A stretch of 11,434 nt of DNA. Origin: an uncultured Eubacterium sp. GTDB taxonomy: Bacteria; Bacillota; Clostridia; Oscillospirales; Acutalibacteraceae. A program made the position numbers and the translations under genes. The notes under the pieces are model-generated. The model was given only the letters and a program-made list of their open reading frames with translations, was not told where the DNA came from and made no database searches. This document shows, piece by piece, positions 1 through 6,223 of the stretch. The DNA is taken from contig CABQCC010000051.1 of assembly GCA_902462495.1 (NCBI GenBank), positions 1 through 11,434 of the forward strand, in the 5' to 3' direction. How positions within the stretch are numbered: position 1 is the first letter of the stretch; the number at the start of each line of letters is the position of its first letter.

Positions 1-39
1 AAAAGGCAGAAACCTTTGCCGTTGCAGTTGCTCCGGCTG

Positions 40-873
40 TCAAGTTTTTACATCCTTAACCTTGCTTGAATCATCAACATATACAGAAATACTGCTGTAT
101 TTCAACTTGTCTTTTTTTGCCGAAGTTGACATCCTTTGACTTTCTTCAAAAAGCTTTTTTGCCAAATCCATATTGATAAATACGGAATATTGCGAATCAT
201 AATCCGATGATTTGCTTTGTTTTAAAACACCCGAAACTTCAAGTTTTTGCTTGTTGCCATATTTTGCGGTTGAATCCGTGCCGGATCCGCCGTCACCTGA
301 TTTTGAAGAGATAAGGAATGTATCCTCCATAGCATCAATATCACAAGAAGAAATCTCATAGTTTTTATCATAAGAATAGTTCACCGAATTTCCCTGTGCA
401 TCCTGAAAATTTGTCACGGAATCCTTGCCAAAAAAAGCACAATTCGGATTGTTAACACCTGAAAAGTCACCGCTTTTAAGTTTATAACCAAGAGCTTCCA
501 TTTGAGATAGGTCAATGCCGTAAATAGTTCCGGTGTATCTATATTTACCGCAAGAAATTGATGCGTTGCTGTCAACCATAAGCAATGGAACAACAGTTTT
601 TACGCCGTCTATTTTCTCGAAATATTTAACAGCCGAATCATCAAACGGAAGAGGTTTTCCATTTTTGTCTTCCGATGAATACACAGAAATTTTTGTGAGG
701 TTTGAGTCGCTCTTGTATTGGCTTGTAATCATTTTATCGATACCAAGACCGATTGAAAGCATAATGATGATGGCACAAGCACCGACAATAACACCGCAAA
801 TAGTGAGAATTGTTCTTGTCTTTCTGTTTTTAAGGTTCTGCCAAGCAATTGCAATAAGATCAGATTTCTTCAT
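40..873 (-). CDS. MacB/FtsX-type ABC transporter permease, C-terminally truncated
   Basis: This is the permease partner of the ABC ATPase two genes upstream. The 277 residues hold a short cytoplasmic N-terminus, one transmembrane helix (about residues 20-45, beginning TRTILTICGVIVG) and a Ser/Asp/Lys-rich extracellular region typical of the MacB periplasmic core domain. MacB-type permeases normally run about 400 residues or more and end in three further transmembrane helices (the FtsX domain). None is present here. The frame meets a TGA at 40-42, just after an A5 run (read on the minus strand). One extra A would reopen the frame to the window edge as VKNLTAGATATAKVSAF. The ATG at 871-873 overlaps the end of the upstream repeat protein by 14 bases, which suggests translational coupling. 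I am confident of the family. I cannot tell whether the truncation is a real frameshift, an assembly error near a contig end, or an unusual short protein. Confidence 0.8.
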   Translation of the reverse strand: MKKSDLIAIAWQNLKNRKTRTILTICGVIVGACAIIIMLSIGLGIDKMITSQYKSDSNLTKISVYSSEDKNGKPLPFDDSAVKYFEKIDGVKTVVPLLMVDSNASISCGKYRYTGTIYGIDLSQMEALGYKLKSGDFSGVNNPNCAFFGKDSVTNFQDAQGNSVNYSYDKNYEISSCDIDAMEDTFLISSKSGDGGSGTDSTAKYGNKQKLEVSGVLKQSKSSDYDSQYSVFINMDLAKKLFEESQRMSTSAKKDKLKYSSISVYVDDSSKVKDVKT

Positions 874-2572
874 TAAAATCTACCTTACCTTTCTTATTAT
901 GCTTTTTCTTTTTTATAACAACAATAGCAATTACAACAACTGCACCAACAACACCTGCAACTACACCGATAATTACTTTTGTTTTACTGCTTGAAGAATC
1001 GCCGTCGTTTTTATCGTCAGGTGTATCATTCGGGTCTGTTGGGAACGGGTCGGTATAATCCTCAACATGAACCTTGAATGTTTGCTTAATTCTTTTCTTA
1101 TCAGCATTATCATTTTCGTATTCAAATACCAAAGTAAGCTTATAATCGCCCGCTTCATTCATTGTAATTGGCAAATTATAATTACTTGAATACTGTGCAC
1201 CGGCTTCAATTGTACCGATATATGATGAGTTGAGTTCTGTTCCTGATTCGTCAACAACCTTGATACTACCGTTATTAAGAACAGTTTTACCTGTATTAAC
1301 AATGCTGAACGCGCAGTCGGTTTCATCACCTGTATTGATTGTTTTATCGGCAAGGTCAATGCTTGTGAACATAACCTTATCAGGCTGAACAACAGGAACG
1401 CTCATTGTCAAATCATCTGTTCCGGAGTGCTTTTGACCGCCCTCGATGTATTCATACGAAATAGACGCAGTGATTGGATGAACGCCAGACTTAGCCGTGT
1501 TCAAACAATTAAATTTCTTTGAAACAGTAACTGAGGAATCAGGGTTGATGTTGTTTACAGAAATTGTATCTGTTCCGTCAGCAACAACAAATACATCACC
1601 GCCTGAAAGTTTGATGATTACATTCTTTGCCTTGATACTTTTTGAATTGTTTTTAATGGTAAAGTTAAGAGTAAATTTCTTACCGCCTCTGATTGACTTA
1701 TTGCCGTAATCAAAGCTACCTACAACAAGTCTTGGTGTAAGAGAAACAGATGAATCATTTTTCTTTGCTACTGTTTTTACTGTGAATGTTGCTTCGGCTG
1801 TTCCCTGCTCTGTACCGCCGTTCTTGCTGTATTCATATGTAACATTCAATGAAATCGGATGATAACCCGATGATACAGATTTGTTGCACATAAGCTTTTT
1901 AGAAAGTTGGGCAGTTTGATTTTTACCAATACCGTTTTTATAAATCATATCGCTGCTGTTAACGATTGTGAAAGTGTCACCGCCATTGATTTTTACATTT
2001 ACATTTTTTACATCATAAGCTGCGCTCTTGTTTGTAATATAAAAATCAAAATCGAATTTCTCGCCTGCTTTTATTTCTTTGTTCTTGTCGAATGACATAA
2101 CAAGCACAGGAGAATTTCCGCTTACACCCGAACCCGAAGTTGTCATTATGCTGTAATTTGCATCGGCAGAGCCGTCATTTCCCGAATAAGAATAATTACA
2201 GGTAACAGAAATAGGGTGTGAACCCGAAGCGGTACCGTTGTTGCAAATAAAGGTCTTGCTGACTGTTACGGAAGAAAAGAAATGCGAAACATATTCTGTG
2301 TCCGAGCCTTTATATACTGAGAACGCATCACCGCCCGAAAACTTGAACGAAGCATCATCAATATATTGACCTCTTGAATTTGAAGCTGTAACCGTGAGAG
2401 TGAAAACATCACCCGGTTTAATATTTTGCTTATCAACTTTAAAATCGGAAAATATAATTTTAGGAGGGATTGTTGTTTTTTCAACGGCTGGAGCCGCATA
2501 AACAGGCATTGAAACGCTCAATGTCATAATCATTACTATAAAAATTGATAAAATACTTTTTAATCTTTTCAT
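860..2572 (-). CDS. Secreted, membrane-anchored protein with four tandem Ig-like (CARDB/COG1361-like) repeats
   Basis: I do not recognise a named gene. The 570-residue protein starts with a signal peptide (about residues 1-27, ending PVYAAPA). Four repeats of about 110 residues follow: about 36-145, 154-267, 278-394 and 397-504. The first three share GGD(A/T/V)F (near 80, 197 and 324), SK-x(3)-C with one cysteine each (C110, C229, C356) and SG-x-HPI(S/T) (near 116, 235 and 362). The fourth is diverged and resembles CARDB domains. A Pro/Asp/Ser-rich linker (505-530) leads to a transmembrane helix (about 533-553) and a basic cytoplasmic tail. The topology is therefore outside repeats, one C-terminal anchor and a short inner tail. 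The ATG is one base after the ATPase stop and has GGAG seven bases upstream. COG1361-like proteins are known next to MacB-type ABC genes, so a role as an extracellular accessory or substrate-binding subunit is a reasonable inference, but the substrate is unknown. Confidence 0.8.
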   Translation of the reverse strand: MKRLKSILSIFIVMIMTLSVSMPVYAAPAVEKTTIPPKIIFSDFKVDKQNIKPGDVFTLTVTASNSRGQYIDDASFKFSGGDAFSVYKGSDTEYVSHFFSSVTVSKTFICNNGTASGSHPISVTCNYSYSGNDGSADANYSIMTTSGSGVSGNSPVLVMSFDKNKEIKAGEKFDFDFYITNKSAAYDVKNVNVKINGGDTFTIVNSSDMIYKNGIGKNQTAQLSKKLMCNKSVSSGYHPISLNVTYEYSKNGGTEQGTAEATFTVKTVAKKNDSSVSLTPRLVVGSFDYGNKSIRGGKKFTLNFTIKNNSKSIKAKNVIIKLSGGDVFVVADGTDTISVNNINPDSSVTVSKKFNCLNTAKSGVHPITASISYEYIEGGQKHSGTDDLTMSVPVVQPDKVMFTSIDLADKTINTGDETDCAFSIVNTGKTVLNNGSIKVVDESGTELNSSYIGTIEAGAQYSSNYNLPITMNEAGDYKLTLVFEYENDNADKKRIKQTFKVHVEDYTDPFPTDPNDTPDDKNDGDSSSSKTKVIIGVVAGVVGAVVVIAIVVIKKKKHNKKGKVDFNEEI

Positions 2573-2573
2573 A

Positions 2574-3281
2574 TCAGTTCTCCATATTTCTTCTATATTC
2601 TTTTGAAACGACTTTACCGTCGCTGATGTTAACTATAATATCGGCATATTCCGCTACGCTTTTATCATGGGTTACCATAATAACCGTATTATGTCGAGTG
2701 TCGACAATGTTTCTGATAAGTTCCATAACCTCTTGTGTGGTGTGGCTGTCGAGGTTACCGGTCGGCTCATCGGCAAAAATAATGCTTGGGTCTGTTACAA
2801 GTGCCCTTGCAATACCGACTCTCTGCTGTTGACCGCCACTCATTTCGGCAGGTTTGTGCTTATATCTCTTTTCTATTCCAACAAGCTTTAACATTTCAAA
2901 TGCTTTCTTTTCTCTAACCTGCTTATCAACACCCCTAAAACACAGCGGAAAAGCCACATTTTCAAGTGCCGTAAGCGTTGGCAAAAGATTGTACGCCTGA
3001 AAGATAAATCCTGTGTATCTTTGTCTAAATTTTGTAAGCTGTGCCTCAGTCAATTCATCAATTCTGAATTTGCCGATTTGAACCTCGCCCTTAGTAGGTC
3101 GCTCAAGTCCTGCAAGCATATTCAAAAGCGTTGATTTACCCGAACCTGATGTACCGAGAATTGCAACTATTTGCCCTCGCTCAATCTCAAGATTTACATC
3201 ATCAAGAGCCTTGATGGTTTCATCTCCGACAGCATAGTATTTTGACAAATTTTTTGTTCTGATAAGAATATCCTTTTCCAT
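2574..3281 (-). CDS. ABC transporter ATP-binding protein, MacB/LolD family
   Basis: This is the ATPase of a MacB-type (type VII) ABC system. These couple ATP hydrolysis to movements of an extracellular domain, for efflux or envelope work, rather than classical import. All nucleotide-binding motifs are intact: Walker A GTSGSGKST, Q-loop FQAYNLLPT, signature MSGGQQQRVGIARAL, Walker B IIFADEPTGNLD and the switch histidine in VTHD. The frame opens at a GTG (3293), but that codon lies inside the ribosome binding site. GTGAGG sits six bases before the ATG at 3279-3281, so I start the gene there, giving 235 residues, normal for the family. It is the first gene of the operon, has a promoter just upstream, and is followed after one base by the repeat protein. 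Confidence 0.93.
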   Translation of the reverse strand: MEKDILIRTKNLSKYYAVGDETIKALDDVNLEIERGQIVAILGTSGSGKSTLLNMLAGLERPTKGEVQIGKFRIDELTEAQLTKFRQRYTGFIFQAYNLLPTLTALENVAFPLCFRGVDKQVREKKAFEMLKLVGIEKRYKHKPAEMSGGQQQRVGIARALVTDPSIIFADEPTGNLDSHTTQEVMELIRNIVDTRHNTVIMVTHDKSVAEYADIIVNISDGKVVSKEYRRNMEN

Positions 3282-3310
3282 AATTTGCCTCACTTTGTTT
3301 TTCTACCATA

Positions 3311-3338
3311 ATAATATCATAAAGCACCTTTATGTCAA
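3311..3338 (-). promoter_or_regulatory. Sigma-A promoter of the ABC/repeat-protein operon
   Basis: On the minus strand a perfect -35 TTGACA (3333-3338) is separated by 16 bases from -10 TATTAT (3311-3316). Transcription would begin near 3304, leaving a leader of about 23 bases before the ATG at 3281 that contains the GTGAGG ribosome binding site. No operator-like dyad is evident in this short leader. Confidence 0.75.
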
Positions 3339-3404
3339 TAAGTTTTGCAAATCTTAACAAAAACTTTATTTTTATACTTATATACAAAAATGTAAAATAA
3401 AAAA

Positions 3405-3437
3405 CAAAAAAAGAAGTCCTAAAACTTAAGACTTCTT
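3405..3437 (-). terminator. Intrinsic terminator after tRNA-Ser(GCT)
   Basis: On the minus strand the 8-bp stem AAGAAGTC/GACTTCTT (arms 3430-3437 and 3411-3418), with an 11-base loop, runs into a U-rich tract (3405-3410 and beyond). It begins a few bases after the tRNA CCA end and separates the tRNA from the ABC operon promoter. Confidence 0.8.
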
Positions 3438-3440
3438 TCT

Positions 3441-3531
3441 TGGCGCAGAAGGAGAGATTCGAACTCTCGCGTCGGTTTCCCGGCCTACGCCCTTAGCAGG
3501 GGCGCCTCGTCACCAGCTTGAGTACTTCTGC
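3441..3531 (-). tRNA. tRNA-Ser (anticodon GCT)
   Basis: Read on the minus strand, the acceptor stem GCAGAAG pairs with CTTCTGC and is followed by discriminator G and an encoded CCA (3441-3443). The anticodon stem CGCCC/GGGCG holds the loop CTGCTAA, so the anticodon is GCT, reading AGC/AGU codons. The long variable arm, with pairing around GGCCGGG and the following bases, is the class II hallmark of tRNA-Ser. The T arm is GAGAG-TTCGAAT-CTCTC. It is transcribed divergently from the tRNA-Ser(TGA) gene. Confidence 0.96.
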
Positions 3532-3581
3532 GTGTAACTTGGTTTTTACCTGTCAAGTTGTTGCACCTTAGTGCAGAAATT

Positions 3582-3610
3582 ACTTTATCATATAAACGGC
3601 AAAATGTCAA
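3582..3610 (-). promoter_or_regulatory. Promoter of tRNA-Ser(GCT)
   Basis: On the minus strand, TTGACA (3605-3610) lies 17 bases before TAAAGT (3582-3587, 4 of 6 to consensus). The predicted start, near 3575, falls on a small hairpin (TGCAC-TAAG-GTGCA, 3562-3575), leaving a leader of roughly 44 bases that would be removed by RNase P. Confidence 0.6.
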
Positions 3611-3645
3611 GTAAAAATAGAAAATAAAAAAAATTAAAAAAACGC

Positions 3646-3674
3646 TTGACTTTTCACTCTTGTTATGATAATAT
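3646..3674 (+). promoter_or_regulatory. Promoter of tRNA-Ser(TGA)
   Basis: TTGACT (3646-3651) is followed after 17 bases by TAATAT (3669-3674). An alternative -10, GATAAT (3667-3672), has a 15-base spacer. The tRNA begins about 20 bases downstream. The promoter sits back to back with that of tRNA-Ser(GCT); the two -35 boxes are about 35 bases apart. Confidence 0.6.
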
Positions 3675-3693
3675 AGCAAAGCATTCGAGTTAC

Positions 3694-3782
3694 GCAGAGG
3701 TATCGAAGTGGTCATAACGAGGCGGTCTTGAAAACCGTTTGGGTTCACGCCCACGTGGGTTCGAATCCCACCCTCTGCGCCA
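3694..3782 (+). tRNA. tRNA-Ser (anticodon TGA)
   Basis: Acceptor stem GCAGAGG pairs with CCTCTGC, followed by discriminator G and an encoded CCA. The anticodon stem GCGGT/ACCGT holds the loop CTTGAAA, giving anticodon TGA for UCN codons. The variable arm is long (around TTGGGTTCACGCCCA), as expected for tRNA-Ser, and the T arm is GTGGG-TTCGAAT-CCCAC. It is 89 bases long including CCA. Confidence 0.96.
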
Positions 3783-3784
3783 TG

Positions 3785-3813
3785 GCAGACTGTTTTTAGC
3801 AGTCTGCTTTTTT
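3785..3813 (+). terminator. Intrinsic terminator after tRNA-Ser(TGA)
   Basis: A perfect 8-bp stem GCAGACTG/CAGTCTGC (3785-3792 and 3800-3807) with a 7-base loop is followed by six T's. It starts two bases after the tRNA CCA end and isolates the tRNA from the downstream membrane-protein gene. Confidence 0.88.
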
Positions 3814-3863
3814 AATTTATAATAATTTATATATTTATATCATATTATATAATTGGTGATATA

Positions 3864-4367
3864 ATGAACAAAAAAGTACTTCGACTTGAAATATTTGGAT
3901 TTATTTTTACTTGCGCTATCGGAACTCTAATGCACTTTGTTTTTGAATGGAGTGGAAATAATCCCATTGTCGGTTTGTTCTGCCCTGTTAACGAAAGTGT
4001 ATTTGAACACCTAAAGATGTTATTTTTTCCATATTTAATTTGGACTTTTATTGAAGTCGCAAAACTTTCACACGACAAATTCAATATATACACAGCAAAA
4101 TTAATTGGAACAACATCCAGTATGCTGACCACCCTTTCTGTGTTTTACATTTATTTGGGAATGTTCGGCAGGCATCTTGAAGCAATAAGTATTTCGAGTT
4201 TCTACATCGGAATGCTTATGGGATTTTTAATCAGTTATAAAATTATTACATCTTCAAAAGGCAAAGGCTTAATCAACGGAATTTCTTTTGCTATGTTAAT
4301 AATAATTGCGATTATATTTATATTTTTTACTTTATTCCCTGCTAACATTCCGTTTTTTACACCTTGA
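3864..4367 (+). CDS. DUF6512-like small integral membrane protein
   Basis: This is a 167-residue protein with about five hydrophobic segments (roughly 8-28, 50-67, 77-100, 108-129 and 136-158). The block GTLMHFVFEWSGNNP (20-34), followed by PVNESVFEHLKMLFFP (41-56), matches what I recall of the DUF6512 family of uncharacterised Firmicutes membrane proteins; that assignment is from memory. The conserved His, Glu and Asn near the first helix could be functional, but no activity is known to me. The ribosome binding site is weak (GGTG six bases before the ATG at 3864). The 50 bases upstream are almost pure A/T with several TATAAT-like words, so I assign no promoter. It is a single gene between the tRNA terminator and the salvage operon's promoter, and nothing links it functionally to either side. 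Confidence 0.75.
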   Translation: MNKKVLRLEIFGFIFTCAIGTLMHFVFEWSGNNPIVGLFCPVNESVFEHLKMLFFPYLIWTFIEVAKLSHDKFNIYTAKLIGTTSSMLTTLSVFYIYLGMFGRHLEAISISSFYIGMLMGFLISYKIITSSKGKGLINGISFAMLIIIAIIFIFFTLFPANIPFFTP

Positions 4368-4385
4368 GGATAAATGCAAAAACAA

Positions 4386-4414
4386 TTGATTTATATATTA
4401 TTATGGGATATAAT
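4386..4414 (+). promoter_or_regulatory. Sigma-A promoter of the nucleoside salvage operon
   Basis: TTGATT (4386-4391) is followed after 17 bases by a consensus TATAAT (4409-4414). The predicted start near 4421 gives a leader of about 22 bases carrying AGAGGTG (4431-4437). The leader is too short for a SAM-type riboswitch. The promoter lies inside an in-frame upstream extension of the first gene, which argues against any start earlier than 4443. Confidence 0.8.
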
Positions 4415-4442
4415 TAAATTGTTAAATAATAGAGGTGAAAAG

Positions 4443-5246
4443 ATGCAAAACAAACAACTTGAATATATAAGAAGCATTACGGATTTTGAGCCTAAAATTG
4501 CCATTGTGCTGGGTTCGGGGCTCGGAGAACTCGCAAACGAAATAAGTGCAATTGCAAAAATAGAATACAAAGAAATTCCCGATATGCCTGTTTCAACCGC
4601 CCCGTCACACAAAGGACAATTTATCTTTGGAATTTTAGAGGGCAAAAAAGTTGTTCTTATGCAAGGCAGGGTTCATTTGTATGAGGGTTACACATCAAAT
4701 CAAATTGCAGGTATAATTAGATTGCTAAAAGATTTGGGAGTTAAAACTCTGCTTTTAACAAATGCTGCCGGAGGAATAAACAAAGAATTCAATGTCGGTG
4801 ATTTTATGATGATAAAAGACCACATTTCTTGCTTTATTGACAGCCCTTTGATTGGTGCCAATGACGACAGCTACGGAACCCGTTTTCCCGATATGAGCAA
4901 CGCTTACGACAAAGATTTGCAAAAACTAATAAAAAAGGTTGCATATGAAAACAGCATTGACCTCAAGGAAGGCACATATGTACAGCTAAAAGGTCCTCAA
5001 TTTGAAACGCCGAGCGAAATCAAAATGATGTCAATTTTAGGTGCGGATGCGGTAGGAATGAGCACGGTGGTAGAAACTATCGCAGGAGTTCATTGCGGAC
5101 TAAAAATCGGTGCAGTCAGTATGATTTCTAATATGGCGTGCGGAGTTTATGATAAACCGCTTTCTGGCGAAGATGTTACCGAAGCCGGCGAGAAATCAGG
5201 ACCGAAATTCAGAAAACTTTTAAAAGAAATTGTAAAGGCATTGTGA
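4443..5246 (+). CDS. punA: Purine nucleoside phosphorylase (trimeric, 6-oxopurine type), candidate 5'-methylthioinosine phosphorylase
   Basis: This is a trimeric-type (NP-II) phosphorylase that splits purine nucleosides with phosphate to base plus ribose-1-phosphate. I start at ATG 4443, six bases after AGAGGTG, giving 267 residues; a start at 4374 lies upstream of the promoter. Visible motifs are GSGLG (phosphate Ser25), QGRVHLYEGY (Arg76, His78, Tyr80), the base-site GPQFETPSE (Glu188), VGMSTV (Met206, Ser207) and SMISN (Asn230). Glu188 and Asn230 match human PNP Glu201 and Asn243, which select hypoxanthine and guanine, not adenine. The family usually reads PLSHDEV or similar 12 residues after the Asn, where the His (human His257) binds the ribose 5'-OH. 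Here it reads PLSGEDV, with Gly242. Together with the deaminase and MtnA in the operon, this suggests 5'-methylthioinosine or 5'-deoxyinosine as substrate (inference). The family call is very secure; the substrate is not proven. Confidence 0.93.
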   Translation: MQNKQLEYIRSITDFEPKIAIVLGSGLGELANEISAIAKIEYKEIPDMPVSTAPSHKGQFIFGILEGKKVVLMQGRVHLYEGYTSNQIAGIIRLLKDLGVKTLLLTNAAGGINKEFNVGDFMMIKDHISCFIDSPLIGANDDSYGTRFPDMSNAYDKDLQKLIKKVAYENSIDLKEGTYVQLKGPQFETPSEIKMMSILGADAVGMSTVVETIAGVHCGLKIGAVSMISNMACGVYDKPLSGEDVTEAGEKSGPKFRKLLKEIVKAL

Positions 5247-6223
5247 TGAAAAACATAGATTATAGAAACGGAAAACTGTTTTTTCTTGACCAAACAGTTT
5301 TGCCAAACAGAATAGAATACATACATCCACGAACAAAAGAAGATTATTATTATGCCATCAAAGCACTTCAAGTAAGAGGTGCACCGGCAATCGGAATTTT
5401 TGCAGGCTACGCAATGGCGTTGCTTGATGAGGACAAATACGAATTAAAAAAATATCTTGATTCGGCACGCCCTACCGCAGTTAATCTTTCGTGGGCAACA
5501 TCTCGAATGATTAAGGCGTATGAAGACGGCAAAGACCTTGTAAGCGAGGCTATTGCAATTCACAACGAAGACATTGAGATGTGCAAGAAAATCAGCGAAT
5601 ACGGCTTATCCTTGCTCAATGACGGTGACGGTATACTAACCCACTGTAACGCCGGTGCTCTTGCAACAAGCGAATACGGCACAGGACTCGGTCCTTTGCT
5701 TTTGGGCAAAGAAAAAGGATACACATTCCACGCTTATACAGACGAAACAAGACCACTTTTGCAAGGTGCAAGACTCACTTCTTTTGAACTTGAAAAAGCA
5801 GGAATTGATGTTACATTAATCTGCGACAATATGGCAAGTATTGTTATGAAGCAAGGCAAGATTGACGCTGTTTTGGTTGGTACGGACAGAATTGCAGCAA
5901 ACGGTGATATCGCAAACAAAATCGGCACAAGCAGTGTTGCAATTCTCGCTAAGCACTACAACATTCCGTTTTATGTTCTCGGTCCGTATTCTACAATAGA
6001 TTACAACTGCCCGACAGGTGACGACATCGTTATTGAAGAACGAGAGCCGAGCGAAATCAAAGAAATGTGGTACAGAGAACCTATGGCATTAAAGGAAACA
6101 AAGTGCTATAATCCGGCATTTGATGTTACAGACCACGAACTTATCACAGCGATTATAACCGACAGGGGCATTATTCGTGCTCCGTTTAAGGAAAATTTGC
6201 AAAGGATTAAAGATAATGATTAA
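5246..6223 (+). CDS. mtnA: S-methyl-5-thioribose-1-phosphate isomerase
   Basis: MtnA converts 5-methylthioribose-1-phosphate to 5-methylthioribulose-1-phosphate in methionine salvage; some homologues also accept 5-deoxyribose-1-phosphate. The 325-residue protein has full family length (eIF2B-like fold). It carries VRGAPAIG (43-50), THCNAGALAT with the catalytic Cys134, and VGTDRIAANGD with the catalytic Asp214, equivalent to the Cys/Asp pair of Bacillus MtnA. The ATG at 5246 overlaps the TGA of the phosphorylase gene (TGATG) and has AAAGG seven bases upstream, so the two are translationally coupled. A GTG three bases earlier is a weaker candidate. The phosphorylase would supply its substrate directly. 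No mtnK or mtnN is in the operon, which fits the phosphorolytic route. Confidence 0.96.
   Translation: MKNIDYRNGKLFFLDQTVLPNRIEYIHPRTKEDYYYAIKALQVRGAPAIGIFAGYAMALLDEDKYELKKYLDSARPTAVNLSWATSRMIKAYEDGKDLVSEAIAIHNEDIEMCKKISEYGLSLLNDGDGILTHCNAGALATSEYGTGLGPLLLGKEKGYTFHAYTDETRPLLQGARLTSFELEKAGIDVTLICDNMASIVMKQGKIDAVLVGTDRIAANGDIANKIGTSSVAILAKHYNIPFYVLGPYSTIDYNCPTGDDIVIEEREPSEIKEMWYREPMALKETKCYNPAFDVTDHELITAIITDRGIIRAPFKENLQRIKDND

Noticed and set aside
533..994. 153-codon open frame on the plus strand
   Set aside because: It lies antisense to the permease and the end of the repeat protein, has an Asn/Tyr-rich low-complexity tail and no ribosome binding site or family features.
3282..3293. GTG start of the ABC ATPase at 3293
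   Set aside because: The GTG is part of the GTGAGG ribosome binding site serving the ATG at 3281.
3534..3556. Second TTGACA upstream of tRNA-Ser(GCT), at 3551-3556
   Set aside because: No -10-like sequence lies 16-18 bases downstream; that position falls at the start of the tRNA itself.
3485..3754. 89-codon open frame on the minus strand across both tRNA-Ser genes
   Set aside because: It runs through two convincing tRNA genes and their promoters; it is a chance frame.
4374..4442. Longer N-terminus for the purine nucleoside phosphorylase (start at 4374)
   Set aside because: The extension covers a TTGATT-N17-TATAAT promoter and lacks family similarity; ATG 4443 has a strong ribosome binding site.
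4415..4442. SAM or purine riboswitch ahead of the salvage operon
   Set aside because: The predicted leader is only about 22 bases, too short for any known riboswitch aptamer.
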